From Methylobacillus gramineus (GTDB lineage Bacteria; Pseudomonadota; Gammaproteobacteria; Burkholderiales; Methylophilaceae): a DNA stretch of 64,000 bases. Within the stretch, counting starts at the first letter, position 1; every line of letters begins with the position of its first letter. The notes beneath the pieces are model-generated. The model did no database searches. It saw only the letters and a list, made by a program, of their open reading frames with translations, and had not been told where the DNA came from. The position numbers were made by a program, and so were the translations under genes. This document shows, piece by piece, positions 26,439 through 36,649 of the stretch. The stretch covers positions 744,001 through 808,000 of the forward strand of contig NZ_JAJAVE010000001.1 of NCBI RefSeq assembly GCF_020532675.1, read 5' to 3'.

Positions 26439-26546
26439 TTACATAAGGCTATATTTTTCTGTCCAATAGATCCCTGTACACAATAAAAACCAGACCAGGT
26501 GGGCAATCATAATGAGAATGATCAGTGCATGACGTCTAGACCACAT
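26439..26546 (-). CDS. 35-aa membrane miniprotein
   Basis: A short frame: MWSRRHALIILIMIAHLVW, then a second hydrophobic stretch ending YSLM. A very good Shine-Dalgarno, GGAGG, lies 5 nt before the ATG. The arginines before a single membrane helix suggest an N-in orientation. The frame is too short for standard gene calling. It lies upstream of csbD on the same strand (230 bp) and is divergent from ndvB. I do not recognise the family. The RBS and topology make it a likely true gene, and the function is unknown. Confidence 0.6.
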   Translation of the reverse strand: MWSRRHALIILIMIAHLVWFLLCTGIYWTEKYSLM

Positions 26547-26740
26547 AACAACCTCCATGAATGAGTGCTAGGTTAGGCGAGTGTAGTCTTTTGGGGCAGA
26601 AGTATTTGTCTAAATACATGGTAGGACGCATGAAATAGGCCTAAACTGAATTCACCAACTGAGTCAGTTTCTCTCCTTTACCAGTCCAGCATTTCTCAGC
26701 CATCAGGCCTTATTTCAGCCAATCCAGACTTAAGGGCATT
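26547..26740. promoter_or_regulatory. ndvB upstream region with dyad
   Basis: Contains the dyad GTATTT-GTCT-AAATAC (26602-26617), preceded by GGGGCAGAAGTA (26594-26605). A near-identical GGGGTAGAAGTA occurs at 36185-36196 before another small-gene unit. No firm -10/-35 pair could be assigned. Confidence 0.3.
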
Positions 26741-29700
26741 ATGAATTTCATATCCCGTTATGCGATTGGACATCGTGGCAATTCATCTCCATGGAATGAC
26801 CTTGCACCAATCAGGGAAGAACTGTTTGGAGTCGAGCGTCTGGAGTTTCATGCGGAAAGTCTAGCCGCAGCGCAGGCGGTAACAACCACCCCTGTTCCGG
26901 TGATGTCCTTGCACAAGCGATTGAATAATAATGCGGAGGTATTGCTTGCAGCCTATCACGCCAGCGCCGCAGAGCTGGAAAGTGGTCGTGGCGTGGTGCA
27001 TGCGGCCGAGTGGCTGCTGGATAATTACCATATTGTTGAAGAGCAAATCCGCGAAATTCGTGATGATTTGCCACCCGGGTATTACCGCCAATTGCCCAAA
27101 CTCGCCAGCGGCCCATTTGCTGGTTATCCCCGAGTATTTGGCCTGGCCTGGGCCTTTGTTGCCCATACTGATAGCCATTTTGATCCAGACACCTTACGTC
27201 GATTCATTCAGGCTTACCAACGCATACAGCCTTTAACCATAGGTGAGTTATGGGCTGTTGCCATTACTTTACGTATCGTGCTGATTGAAAATTTACGCCG
27301 ACTTGCAGAGCAGATCAGTGTGGGGCGTTCTGCCCGCGCTGATGCTGAGGAACTGGCCGAAAAGTTACTACAGCCGGACCATGCACGCGCCACACTGGAT
27401 AAAGAAATTTCCAGCCGATCATCAGCGGGTTTGTCTGATACATTTATTGTACATTTGGTCAAACGCTTGCGGGATCAAGATCCCCGTAGCATGCCTGCCA
27501 TGGGATGGTTGGAAGAAATGGCAAGGAGGCAAGGGCTTTCCATTGATGGCGTAGTGCAGAAAACACAGCAACGCGAGGGCGCCTCCAATGTCAGTGTGCG
27601 CAATGTCATTACCAGCATGCGCCTGATCTCGGATATTGATTGGGCCGCATTGTTTGAAAGTGTCAGCCTGATTGATGAATGCCTGGCCAGGGATGGACAT
27701 TTTTCTGCCATGGATTTCCCCACGCGGAATTTATACAGAAGCGCTATTGAGCAATTGGCGCGTGGCTCATTATTGTCAGAGCTTGAAATTGTCGAAGTGA
27801 CTCTCGGATTGTGCAGTCACCCCCAGGATGTAGCTCAGGACGTGACGGATGCAGAAAGAGCCTGTGATCCTGGTTACTATCTGATTGCTGAAGGTAGATT
27901 GATGCTGGAGCAAGCCATCCATTTCAAGCCGCCTGCGAGACTGTTGATCAGCCGTTTCAATCTGCGCCTGGGCATTGCGGGCTATATCGGCACCATCATC
28001 ATGACCACGATGGTATTGCTTGCTGTGGGCTTGCAGTTGTTAGGCATGCTGGATATGGGGTCTATGACCAGCCTTGCAATTGCCTTGCTTGGATTTATTC
28101 CTGCGAGTGAAGCGGCGACTAGCCTGGTGAATCGTTTTATTGTCTGGAACTTCTCTGCCATGCCTTTACCTGGCCTGGCATTGACCTCAGGGATTCCATC
28201 CTCCTGCCGCACCCTCATTGCCATGCCCATTTTACTGACCAATGAAGTTGATCTTCTTGCGCATGTAGAACGTTTGGAGGTTCACTATTTATCAGGCGTT
28301 GGCGGTGATCTTTATTTTGCCCTGCTCTCTGATGGACTGGATGCTGACCAGGAAGAGATACTGTCAGACACACCATTGCTGGCGCTAGCCCTGGCAGCCA
28401 TTGAACAATTGAACCAGAAATATAGTGTGGATGGCGGAACAATACTGACAACGCCAAGATTCTTGTTTTTGCATAGACGCAGGGTATTCAGTGCAAGTGA
28501 AGGGCGCTGGATAGGCTGGGAGCGAAAGCGCGGAAAGTTGCATGAGCTGAATCGCCTGTTGCGCGGAGCAACGGATACCACGTTTATGTCGACAGGGGGC
28601 ATCTCCTCAGAGGTTCCTGATGGTGTGCGCTATGTCATCACGCTCGATGCGGATACCAAGTTGCCACGAGATACCGTTGCCAAGCTGATTGGAAAAATGG
28701 CACATCCGCTGAATCAGGCCATCTTTGATGCTGCGGAGCGGCGCGTGGTAAAGGGGTATGCCATTCTCCAGCCCAGGGTAACGCCTTCATTACCGTTAGA
28801 CCGTGATGGATCATTCTATCAGCGGATATTCTCAGCGCCAGGCGGTATGGACCCTTATGCCGCCGCCAGCTCTGATGTCTATCAGGATATGTTCGGTGAG
28901 GGGTCGTACACAGGTAAGGGCATTTACGATGTCGATGCATTTGAAGCATCCCTGGCTGCCCGGGTACCGGAAAATGTGATGTTGAGTCACGATCTGTTTG
29001 AAGGGATATTTGCCCGGGCTGGCCTTGCCTCGGATATTGAGGTCGTTGAAGACTCACCCTGTCGCTATGATGTGGCTGCCAAGCGCCAGCATCGCTGGGC
29101 AAGGGGAGACTGGCAATTGTTGCCATGGGCATTGGGCTGGGGCCCTGCGTATGTTGTACCGGTCATCGGGCGCTGGAAAATGCTGGATAACTTGCGACGC
29201 TCACTGGTGGCACCGAGTTTTCTAACGCTGCTGGTGGCATGTTGGTTTTTACCCTTTGCCCTGGGTATACAAGCCATCCTGTTCCTGCTGGTGATATTGG
29301 CATTGCCTGGCTACATGCCGATCTTGTTGTCCGTGTTACCGCATCGCCGCGATATACATCTGCGCAAACATATCAGCAATCTTGGCAGGGATTTGGGAAA
29401 AGCCGCCTCACATCATTTCCTCACAATTGCATTGCTGGTAGATCAGTCCTGGAGAATGGCGGATGCCATCATCAGAACCTGGATCAGATTGGGTATCACG
29501 CGCCGACATTTGCTGGAATGGACAACGGCGGCCCAGTCGACCAGCAGCCCCTCGTTAACGGTCATGGGGTTTTATCGTGAGATGGCGGGCAGTACAGTGT
29601 TTGCGATGGGTCTTTGCGCCAGCGCAATCTCATTCTCGCATGTGTCCTGGCCCTTGGTATTACCATTTGCCATGCTCTGGGGCATCGCACCATTTCTCGC

Positions 29701-32700
29701 CTTTTGTGCTAGTTATTCGCCAGTGGTTGTCAACAATGATCATATTGACGATCTCACCGCGGATGCGCTACGCCTCACTGCCAGACGCACCTGGCGTTTT
29801 TTTGAGCGATTTGTCACGCCAGAGGACAATATGCTGCCTCCTGATAATTTTCAGGAAGCGCCAAACCCCATCATTGCCCACAGAACCTCCCCCACCAATA
29901 TGGGCTTGTATCTGCTTTCCACCGTGGCCGCGAGAGATTTTGGCTGGTCTGGCACCATCGAGACCCTGGAGCGCCTGGAAGCGACGTTTGTTGTCATGCA
30001 ACAACTGAGGAAACACCGAGGCCATTTTTTCAATTGGTATGGCACTTTGGATATGAGCGTGCTGGACCCGCCTTATATTTCTTCTGTTGATAGTGGCAAC
30101 CTGGCTGGCCACCTGATTGCGCTGGCAAATGCGTGTGAAGAATGGGTCAATGTGCCCCATGCCGCTAATGCCAGCGTTGGCATACTGGACCATTTCACCC
30201 TGGCACGTGAGGCGCTCCTGGCTTCATCCGTGGCCAATGATGACAGTGGTAAGGAGCTTTTCTGCCGTTTTGAAGAAATTGCCACGCATCTACACGACAC
30301 CCAGGTCATGACCATGCTGCCCGCATTGAAGCGTTTAACCGATAAAACGGCAGTGGTCGTTCAGGGTTTGATCCCGGTCAGTGATCATGACAATCCCCCG
30401 GAGCTTGTTATCTGGGTCAATGCCCTGGCAAAGTCAGTAGCCGCCCATCATGATGATCAGGCTCTGCTACAGCCATCTTCTGATGCATTTAACGACAGGC
30501 TGCAGACAATGGCTGCAAATGCGCGTGAAATGGCATTGGCAATGGATTTTGCGTTTATGATCGAGCCCGAGCGCAAACTATTATCCATCGGCTATAGCCT
30601 GCAGGATAACCATCTTGATCCCAGCTGTTATGATCTTTTAGCGTCAGAAGCTAGACTGGCCAGCCTCTTCACCATTGCCAAAGGCGATGTCTCCACCAAA
30701 CACTGGTTCCGCCTTGGCCGCACTGCTACCCCATTGGGCAACGGCTCTGCCTTGATTTCCTGGTCTGGCTCCATGTTCGAATACCTGATGCCATCTCTAG
30801 TCATGCGCGCCCCTGTTGGGAGCTTGCTCGAACAGACCAACAAGCTGATTGTCGCGCGGCAACAGTCCTATGGTCAGTCTCTGGAGGTTCCCTGGGGGAT
30901 ATCTGAATCCGCGTACAACGCGCGCGATATTGAATTTACCTATCAGTACTCCAATTTTGGCGTGCCGGGGCTTGGTCTCAAACGAGGACTTTCCGACAAT
31001 CTGGTGATTGCACCTTACGCGACCGGCCTTGCCGCCATGATAGACCCCAATGGCGCACAGGAAAACTTTGTGCATCTTGCCAGCATGGGCGCGTTAGGGC
31101 GGTATGGGTTTTACGAAGCCCTTGATTTCACCCGAGCCAGGCTGCGGGAGGATCAAGAGGTGGCGATTGTGCGTAACTATATGGCCCATCATCAGGGAAT
31201 GACCATCGTCGCCATTGCCAATAGCCTGCATCATGGCCAGATGCGTAGCCGCTTTCATCGTGAACCTATGATTCAGGCATGCGAGCTTTTACTGCAGGAG
31301 CGCATGCCCAGGGATATTGCGATTGCCCATCCTCGCGCAGAGGAAGTAAGTGCATCCATGGATGAAAGTAGTGATAGCGCACCGGCTGTACGCAGATTCA
31401 CTACCAAGCCTGCCGGGAGCCCGGTTACGCACCTGCTGTCCAATGGGTCTTATTCCGTCATGCTGACGGCAACAGGGGCCGGATATAGCCGTTGGCGCGA
31501 TATTGCGGTAACCAGGTGGCAAGAGGATGTCACACGTGAAACTGATGGATATTGTATCTTTATCAAGGATATCGCGACCGATGCTATCTGGACCGCTGAC
31601 GGGAAAGACATCAGCACCAAGCCCCAGCATCGTATGGACAGTAGCGAAATCATTTTCAGTGAGGATCATGCAGAGTTCATCAGGCGCGGCAACTCCCTGG
31701 TCACGCATATGGATGTGCTGGTCTCTGGAGAGGATGATGCCGAGGTTCGCCGTGTCTCCCTGACCAACAGTAGCCGTCGCCATTATGAGCTGGAGCTGAC
31801 ATCGTATATTGAGCTGGTATTGGCGACGCCTGCGAATGATAGAGCCCACCCCGCGTTTTCCAAGATGTTTGTGGTCACGGAGTATCTTCCCGAGTTTGGC
31901 GCATTGTTGGCAACACGCCGATTGCGCGCGCCCAATGACCCGCAAATCTGGGCAGCGCACTTTGCCGTGATTGAGGGGGAGGTGACGACAGCAGCTCAAT
32001 ATGAATCTGACAGGTCCCGTTTTATTGGGCGTGGCAACACGTTGAAATCAGCTGCGGTGATCAGCGGTGGGGCAAATCTGTCCAACACCGTAGGCACAGT
32101 GCTGGATCCCATATTCTCCCTGAGAAATCGCCTGCGGATTGCCCCTGGCAAAGTGGCGAAGCTTGCTTTCTGGACGGTGATGGCATCTTCGCGCGAGGAG
32201 CTGCTGGACTTGATAGACAAGCATCATGACCGCAGCGCATTTGATCGGGCACGAACCCTGGCCTGGACACAGGCACAAGTGCAACTGAGATATCTGGATG
32301 TGGCACCTGAAGCCGCAGCCGATTTCCAGCGACTGGCCGCCCCTGTTTTGTATATGGACCAGCGATTCAGGGCACACCCGGATGCGATGATGCGTGGCGC
32401 CGGATCCCAGTCGGGATTATGGCCACATTCCATTTCTGGTGACTTGCCTATTGTGTTGTTGCGCATTGATGAAATTGAAGATATGCCACAGGTACATGAG
32501 TTACTGCGTGCCCATCAGTATTGGCGGATGAAACAGCTCTATGTAGATCTGGTGATTATCAATGATAGAGCATCGTCTTATATCCAGGATCTGCAGGTGG
32601 CGATTGAGACTGCCGTGCGTACCTTTCAAGCCAGAAGGCGCGCCGGTGAAAAGCTTGCAAAAGGCATGGTATACACACTGCGTGCGGATTTGATGAGCAT

Positions 32701-35284
32701 GGAATACCGCGCCTTGTTATATTCGGTGGCACGGGTTTCATTGCTGGCAAGGCGCGGATTGATTGCCGAGCAATGTGCACGATTATTACCCCAAGCCCTA
32801 CCAGCCAAGGCTCCCAGATTAAGCAGAGCTGAAAAAATACCAGTCCCTCATTTATTGGAGGTAGGCGACCTGGAGTTTTTCAATGGGTTTGGTGGGTTTG
32901 ACCAGGAGGGCACGGAATATGTCACCGTTTTGAATGCAGGCATCACAACACCAGCGCCCTGGATTAACGTGATTGCCAATGCACATTTTGGTTTTCAGGT
33001 GTCAGCCACAGGCAGTGGCTACACCTGGGCGGATAACAGCCGCGAAAACCAGCTCACGCCATGGTCGAATGACGCGGTGATGGATCCTTCCGGCGAGGTG
33101 TTCTATGTGCGGGATGACATCACGGGCGAGATATGCAGCCCAACAGCACAGCCTCTTCGGGATGAGGGTACCTATATTGCGCGACATGGGTATGGCTACA
33201 GCAAGTTTGAACATAACGCACATGAGCTTGAGTTTGCGCTGTTGCAATACGTGCCGCTGAATGATCCTGTCAAGATTTCACGTTTGGTGATTCGCAATCT
33301 GTCGGGAAGAGCGCGCAGACTAAGTGTCACCGCTTATACAGAGTGGATATTGGGAACTTCCCGTGGCGCCTCAGCACCATTTGTCATGACGGAGATTGAC
33401 GCCGTGACCGGCGCCATGTTTGCGAAAAATCCCTGGAGTATTGGGTACGCCAACCGCATCGCTTTTGCTGATCTTAATGGCAAGCAAACCCACTGGACAG
33501 CGGATCGCACAGAGTTTATTGGGCGTGGGGGCGATCTTTCAGCGCCTGATGCCTTGACTGCCAACCTGACACTGTCCGCTAACGTGGGTGCCGGGATGGA
33601 CCCTTGTGCAGCGCTGCAACAGAGTTTTTATCTTGAAGCAGGAGAATCAATAGAAGTTGTGTCACTGCTTGGCCAGTGTGAGTCTGTAGAGGCAAGCCGT
33701 GTTTTAGTCGCCCGCTATCGTGAACTGGATCTGGATCATGTCTTGAAGCAGGTCACTGATAACTGGACAAGCCTGCTGGGCAGCATCCAGGTCAAAACAC
33801 CAGACCGCGCGATGGATATTATGCTGAACGGCTGGCTGCTTTATCAGACCATGGCCTGCCGTGTGTTGGCGAGATCGGCGTTTTATCAGGCCAGTGGGGC
33901 GTATGGATTCCGTGATCAGTTGCAGGACTGCATGGCATTGACCTTTGCTTCACCAGCCACCTGCCGCACCCATTTGCTGCGTGCGGCAGGGCGGCAGTTT
34001 GTGCAAGGCGACATGCAGCATTGGTGGCAGCCTCAGTCCGGTCAAGGGGTGCGTACCCGCATCTCGGATGACTGTGTCTGGCTGGCTTTTGCCACCGCAC
34101 ACTATATTGCCACTACGGGAGATGCTGCGATTCTGGAAGAAAATGTCCCGTTCCTGGATGGAGCAGCGCTACATGAAGGCGAACACGACAGCTTTTTCCA
34201 ACCCATGCTGGCAGATGAAGTATCTTCGCTGTATGAGCATTGTGCTCGCGGCCTGGCGCTATGCTTGCAGCGGACAGGTGAGCATGGATTGCCGTTGATA
34301 GGGACCGGTGACTGGAATGATGGCATGAACCGGGTAGGTGAGGCAGGGCAGGGGGAGAGTGTATGGCTGGGCTGGTTACTGATACACACGCTCAGATTAT
34401 TTGCGCCCCTGGCACTGGATCGCCAAACCTTGGTGGACCAGCAACGCGCGACTGCCTGGACTGACAGTGCCGAAGCTGTGAGACAGGCAATTGAACAGGA
34501 AGCCTGGGATGGTGAGTGGTATCGTCGCGCCACGTTTGACGATGGTACATGGCTAGGATCCCGGCACAATACAGAATGCCAGATTGATTCGATCGCACAA
34601 TCGTGGGCCGTACTTTCCGGCGCCGCTGATACTGAACGGTCTGCAGTTGCTATGGCATCTCTGGAGCAATATTTGATAGATAAACACCATGGACTGGCCT
34701 TGTTATTTGCGCCGCCATTTGACCAGACGCAGCATGACCCTGGCTATATCAAGGGATATCCCCCAGGGTTGCGCGAAAATGGCGGTCAATATAGCCATGC
34801 TGCCATGTGGACGATTCTTGCCTTTGCCAAGCTTGGGCATGGCACAAAGGCGGCCGAGCTGTTTTCCCTGCTTAATCCTGTCAATCACGCCCGAAATCCT
34901 GCTGAGGTCGAGCGGTATAAAGTAGAGCCATATGTGATTGCTGCGGATGTATATTCGGTATTTCCTCATAAAGGAAGAGGAGGCTGGACATGGTATACAG
35001 GCTCTGCCGGATGGATGTATAGAGCGGGAATAGAGGGTATTCTGGGCATCAGGCGGTCAGGCAATACGCTGGTAATTTTCCCTTGCATGCCTGCTGAATG
35101 GAAACTGTATGAAGCCGATATTGATGTACAAGCGACTCAATACCATATTCGCGTCGACAATCTATCCAATACTGGATCAGGCATCACTAGCGCAACCTTG
35201 AATGGAGCAGGATTGGCGTTAATCAATGGTGGGGTAGAAGTGCCATTAAATGGTGGGATGCATACCCTCATTATCACCTGTTGA
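26741..35284 (+). CDS. ndvB: NdvB-like cyclic beta-1,2-glucan synthase
   Basis: A 2847-aa inner-membrane enzyme matching NdvB/Cgs in length and order. First helices at about 405-470, then a GT84 domain with TLDADTKLPRD near residue 636 and QHRWARGDWQ near 782 (the QxxRW motif), more helices up to about 990, a glycoamylase-like domain (1050-1500), and two GH94 repeats ending in the phosphorylase core with GDWNDGMNRVG near 2522. NdvB starts, extends, trims and cyclises beta-1,2-glucans in the periplasm, mainly under low osmolarity. It is a single-gene unit. A convergent crp-like gene follows across a large dyad. The glucan's linkage and size here are inferred from family. Confidence 0.9.
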   Translation: MNFISRYAIGHRGNSSPWNDLAPIREELFGVERLEFHAESLAAAQAVTTTPVPVMSLHKRLNNNAEVLLAAYHASAAELESGRGVVHAAEWLLDNYHIVEEQIREIRDDLPPGYYRQLPKLASGPFAGYPRVFGLAWAFVAHTDSHFDPDTLRRFIQAYQRIQPLTIGELWAVAITLRIVLIENLRRLAEQISVGRSARADAEELAEKLLQPDHARATLDKEISSRSSAGLSDTFIVHLVKRLRDQDPRSMPAMGWLEEMARRQGLSIDGVVQKTQQREGASNVSVRNVITSMRLISDIDWAALFESVSLIDECLARDGHFSAMDFPTRNLYRSAIEQLARGSLLSELEIVEVTLGLCSHPQDVAQDVTDAERACDPGYYLIAEGRLMLEQAIHFKPPARLLISRFNLRLGIAGYIGTIIMTTMVLLAVGLQLLGMLDMGSMTSLAIALLGFIPASEAATSLVNRFIVWNFSAMPLPGLALTSGIPSSCRTLIAMPILLTNEVDLLAHVERLEVHYLSGVGGDLYFALLSDGLDADQEEILSDTPLLALALAAIEQLNQKYSVDGGTILTTPRFLFLHRRRVFSASEGRWIGWERKRGKLHELNRLLRGATDTTFMSTGGISSEVPDGVRYVITLDADTKLPRDTVAKLIGKMAHPLNQAIFDAAERRVVKGYAILQPRVTPSLPLDRDGSFYQRIFSAPGGMDPYAAASSDVYQDMFGEGSYTGKGIYDVDAFEASLAARVPENVMLSHDLFEGIFARAGLASDIEVVEDSPCRYDVAAKRQHRWARGDWQLLPWALGWGPAYVVPVIGRWKMLDNLRRSLVAPSFLTLLVACWFLPFALGIQAILFLLVILALPGYMPILLSVLPHRRDIHLRKHISNLGRDLGKAASHHFLTIALLVDQSWRMADAIIRTWIRLGITRRHLLEWTTAAQSTSSPSLTVMGFYREMAGSTVFAMGLCASAISFSHVSWPLVLPFAMLWGIAPFLAFCASYSPVVVNNDHIDDLTADALRLTARRTWRFFERFVTPEDNMLPPDNFQEAPNPIIAHRTSPTNMGLYLLSTVAARDFGWSGTIETLERLEATFVVMQQLRKHRGHFFNWYGTLDMSVLDPPYISSVDSGNLAGHLIALANACEEWVNVPHAANASVGILDHFTLAREALLASSVANDDSGKELFCRFEEIATHLHDTQVMTMLPALKRLTDKTAVVVQGLIPVSDHDNPPELVIWVNALAKSVAAHHDDQALLQPSSDAFNDRLQTMAANAREMALAMDFAFMIEPERKLLSIGYSLQDNHLDPSCYDLLASEARLASLFTIAKGDVSTKHWFRLGRTATPLGNGSALISWSGSMFEYLMPSLVMRAPVGSLLEQTNKLIVARQQSYGQSLEVPWGISESAYNARDIEFTYQYSNFGVPGLGLKRGLSDNLVIAPYATGLAAMIDPNGAQENFVHLASMGALGRYGFYEALDFTRARLREDQEVAIVRNYMAHHQGMTIVAIANSLHHGQMRSRFHREPMIQACELLLQERMPRDIAIAHPRAEEVSASMDESSDSAPAVRRFTTKPAGSPVTHLLSNGSYSVMLTATGAGYSRWRDIAVTRWQEDVTRETDGYCIFIKDIATDAIWTADGKDISTKPQHRMDSSEIIFSEDHAEFIRRGNSLVTHMDVLVSGEDDAEVRRVSLTNSSRRHYELELTSYIELVLATPANDRAHPAFSKMFVVTEYLPEFGALLATRRLRAPNDPQIWAAHFAVIEGEVTTAAQYESDRSRFIGRGNTLKSAAVISGGANLSNTVGTVLDPIFSLRNRLRIAPGKVAKLAFWTVMASSREELLDLIDKHHDRSAFDRARTLAWTQAQVQLRYLDVAPEAAADFQRLAAPVLYMDQRFRAHPDAMMRGAGSQSGLWPHSISGDLPIVLLRIDEIEDMPQVHELLRAHQYWRMKQLYVDLVIINDRASSYIQDLQVAIETAVRTFQARRRAGEKLAKGMVYTLRADLMSMEYRALLYSVARVSLLARRGLIAEQCARLLPQALPAKAPRLSRAEKIPVPHLLEVGDLEFFNGFGGFDQEGTEYVTVLNAGITTPAPWINVIANAHFGFQVSATGSGYTWADNSRENQLTPWSNDAVMDPSGEVFYVRDDITGEICSPTAQPLRDEGTYIARHGYGYSKFEHNAHELEFALLQYVPLNDPVKISRLVIRNLSGRARRLSVTAYTEWILGTSRGASAPFVMTEIDAVTGAMFAKNPWSIGYANRIAFADLNGKQTHWTADRTEFIGRGGDLSAPDALTANLTLSANVGAGMDPCAALQQSFYLEAGESIEVVSLLGQCESVEASRVLVARYRELDLDHVLKQVTDNWTSLLGSIQVKTPDRAMDIMLNGWLLYQTMACRVLARSAFYQASGAYGFRDQLQDCMALTFASPATCRTHLLRAAGRQFVQGDMQHWWQPQSGQGVRTRISDDCVWLAFATAHYIATTGDAAILEENVPFLDGAALHEGEHDSFFQPMLADEVSSLYEHCARGLALCLQRTGEHGLPLIGTGDWNDGMNRVGEAGQGESVWLGWLLIHTLRLFAPLALDRQTLVDQQRATAWTDSAEAVRQAIEQEAWDGEWYRRATFDDGTWLGSRHNTECQIDSIAQSWAVLSGAADTERSAVAMASLEQYLIDKHHGLALLFAPPFDQTQHDPGYIKGYPPGLRENGGQYSHAAMWTILAFAKLGHGTKAAELFSLLNPVNHARNPAEVERYKVEPYVIAADVYSVFPHKGRGGWTWYTGSAGWMYRAGIEGILGIRRSGNTLVIFPCMPAEWKLYEADIDVQATQYHIRVDNLSNTGSGITSATLNGAGLALINGGVEVPLNGGMHTLIITC

Positions 35285-35335
35285 AAGCAATGCTTAACGC
35301 AGGTTGGCCATTGCAATGGTTTACCTGACTTGCTT
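35285..35335. terminator. Compound dyad between ndvB and the crp-like gene
   Basis: Nested arms: AAGCAA...TTGCTT (outer), CAGGT...ACCTG (35300-35327), CCATTG|CAATGG (35308-35319). No U-tract, so termination is likely but not certain. The crp-like stop lies in the outer right arm. Confidence 0.45.
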
Positions 35336-36065
35336 AGAACTTTGGGTGTAGTGGAAGCAAACGATCAAACTCCAGCTTGACCACTTTGTAGCATTCGCAC
35401 ACACGTTTTTCTAAACCTGGCCGGTCTAACACTTTGATATGTCCCCGGCTATACTCAATGAATCCAGCCCGCTGTAGCTTGCCTGCAGCCTCAGTGACGC
35501 CCTCTCGACGTACTCCAAGCATATTGGCAATCAGCTCTTGCGTCATCTTGAGTTCGTTATCATTCAGTCTATCCAGGCTTAATAATAGCCAGCGACATAG
35601 CTGCTGCTCTACAGAATGATGACGATTGCACACCGCAGTCTGGGTCATTTGCGTGATCAATGCCTGGGTGTAGCGCAACAGCAAATGCATCATGGGGCCG
35701 GTACGGTTGAACTCTTTTTTCAGGTGTTGCGACTTCAGACGATAGCTATAGCCTGCACTCTGCACCACTGCTCGACTAGGGGTTGTTTCTCCGCCCATGA
35801 ATAAAGAAATGCCCACGATGCCCTCATTGCCGACCACCGCTATTTCTGCCGATGATCCATCCTCCAATTGATATAAGAGCGACACAATACTGGAGGTAGG
35901 AAAAAACACGTGGGTAGGCAACTCACACGACTCACAAAGAATTTCTCCTAACTCCATATGGCAGAGCTCAAGATTAGGGGCTAATCGATCAAACTCCGTA
36001 TTAGGTAAAGCAGCAAGCAATTGATTCTGTAAGGGTGACTGAATAATTGAGTTGTCCATGGTCAT
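35334..36065 (-). CDS. Crp/Fnr-family transcription regulator
   Basis: A 243-aa regulator: N-terminal cNMP-like effector domain (about 15-130), dimer helix with NRHHSVEQQLCRWLLLSLDR and a C-terminal winged HTH (TQELIANMLGVRREGVTEAAGKL, given here as two parts: TQELIANMLGV and RREGVTEAAGKL). The FNR iron-sulfur Cys set is absent, so oxygen sensing by that route is not expected. The effector is unknown. The ATG at 36065 has GGGA 4 nt upstream; a second ATG lies at 36059. It is divergent from a 71-aa/30-aa gene pair across 155 AT-rich bp and could regulate it or the miniprotein genes around it. Confidence 0.85.
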   Translation of the reverse strand: MTMDNSIIQSPLQNQLLAALPNTEFDRLAPNLELCHMELGEILCESCELPTHVFFPTSSIVSLLYQLEDGSSAEIAVVGNEGIVGISLFMGGETTPSRAVVQSAGYSYRLKSQHLKKEFNRTGPMMHLLLRYTQALITQMTQTAVCNRHHSVEQQLCRWLLLSLDRLNDNELKMTQELIANMLGVRREGVTEAAGKLQRAGFIEYSRGHIKVLDRPGLEKRVCECYKVVKLEFDRLLPLHPKF

Positions 36066-36220
36066 AATCCCAAGTATTTGAATTAATGTTATTTTTTTAT
36101 TAAGTTATTGGCATATTCACCTACAGTATAGCTCTGATAAATAAATTCATATGTGCGCTATCGAATAGACACTCTGATTATTAGGGGGTAGAAGTAGTAC
36201 GTACGAGTGAGGGTTTTTAC

Positions 36221-36436
36221 ATGAAAAACAATAGAAATAACGCACATATCTCGGATAATTTTTTAATTATCGCCATCTTTAATCCAAGACTAGAGCCTTA
36301 CTTTGTAGACCATCTCACCGCAAAAATAAGATATGAAGCCAATGATGGCATTTCTATGGTGATCGATATGGCGAGAAAAGAGTTTTCTATGTTGTGCCAC
36401 TGGAAGAAAATACCCATAGCACTGACTGTGAACTAA
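36221..36436 (+). CDS. 71-aa protein of unknown function
   Basis: A small protein with the stretch DNFLIIAIFNPRLEPYF, then KIRYEANDGISMVIDMARKE. No membrane helix is clear and no family is recognised. The ATG follows GTGAGGG by 8 nt. It is divergent from the crp-like gene and is followed after 18 bp by a 30-aa membrane ORF with a strong RBS, so the two look like an operon. The AT-rich composition differs from housekeeping neighbours. Coding status is plausible, not proven. Confidence 0.5.
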   Translation: MKNNRNNAHISDNFLIIAIFNPRLEPYFVDHLTAKIRYEANDGISMVIDMARKEFSMLCHWKKIPIALTVN

Positions 36437-36454
36437 ATGCGATAAGGAGTACTA

Positions 36455-36547
36455 ATGTCGGAAAACACTGGTCGAGCGATTTTTATCTTCTCTTTTACAA
36501 TGATCCTGATAGGCACATTACTAGCATTTTCATGCTGGTCAATTTAA
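36455..36547 (+). CDS. 30-aa membrane miniprotein
   Basis: A 30-aa frame beginning MSENTGRAIFIFSFTMILIG and ending CWSI, with one transmembrane helix. AAGGAG sits 5 nt before the ATG, an excellent Shine-Dalgarno. It starts 18 bp after the 71-aa gene and is probably co-transcribed with it. Too short for routine gene calling. No known family recognised. Confidence 0.55.
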   Translation: MSENTGRAIFIFSFTMILIGTLLAFSCWSI

Positions 36548-36649
36548 TAAGCATACGTCCATTAAGCATAGATGCAAATCCAAGAAAAAAGGATGGCATC
36601 TAGCTGCTGATCAGCAAATAGATAGTAGGGAGGGTGAGGGTATCGCATT

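Noticed and set aside
31289-31999. 236-aa open frame on the minus strand inside ndvB
   Set aside because: It lies wholly opposite a clear ndvB coding frame and shows no family motif; long shadow frames are expected in such a gene.
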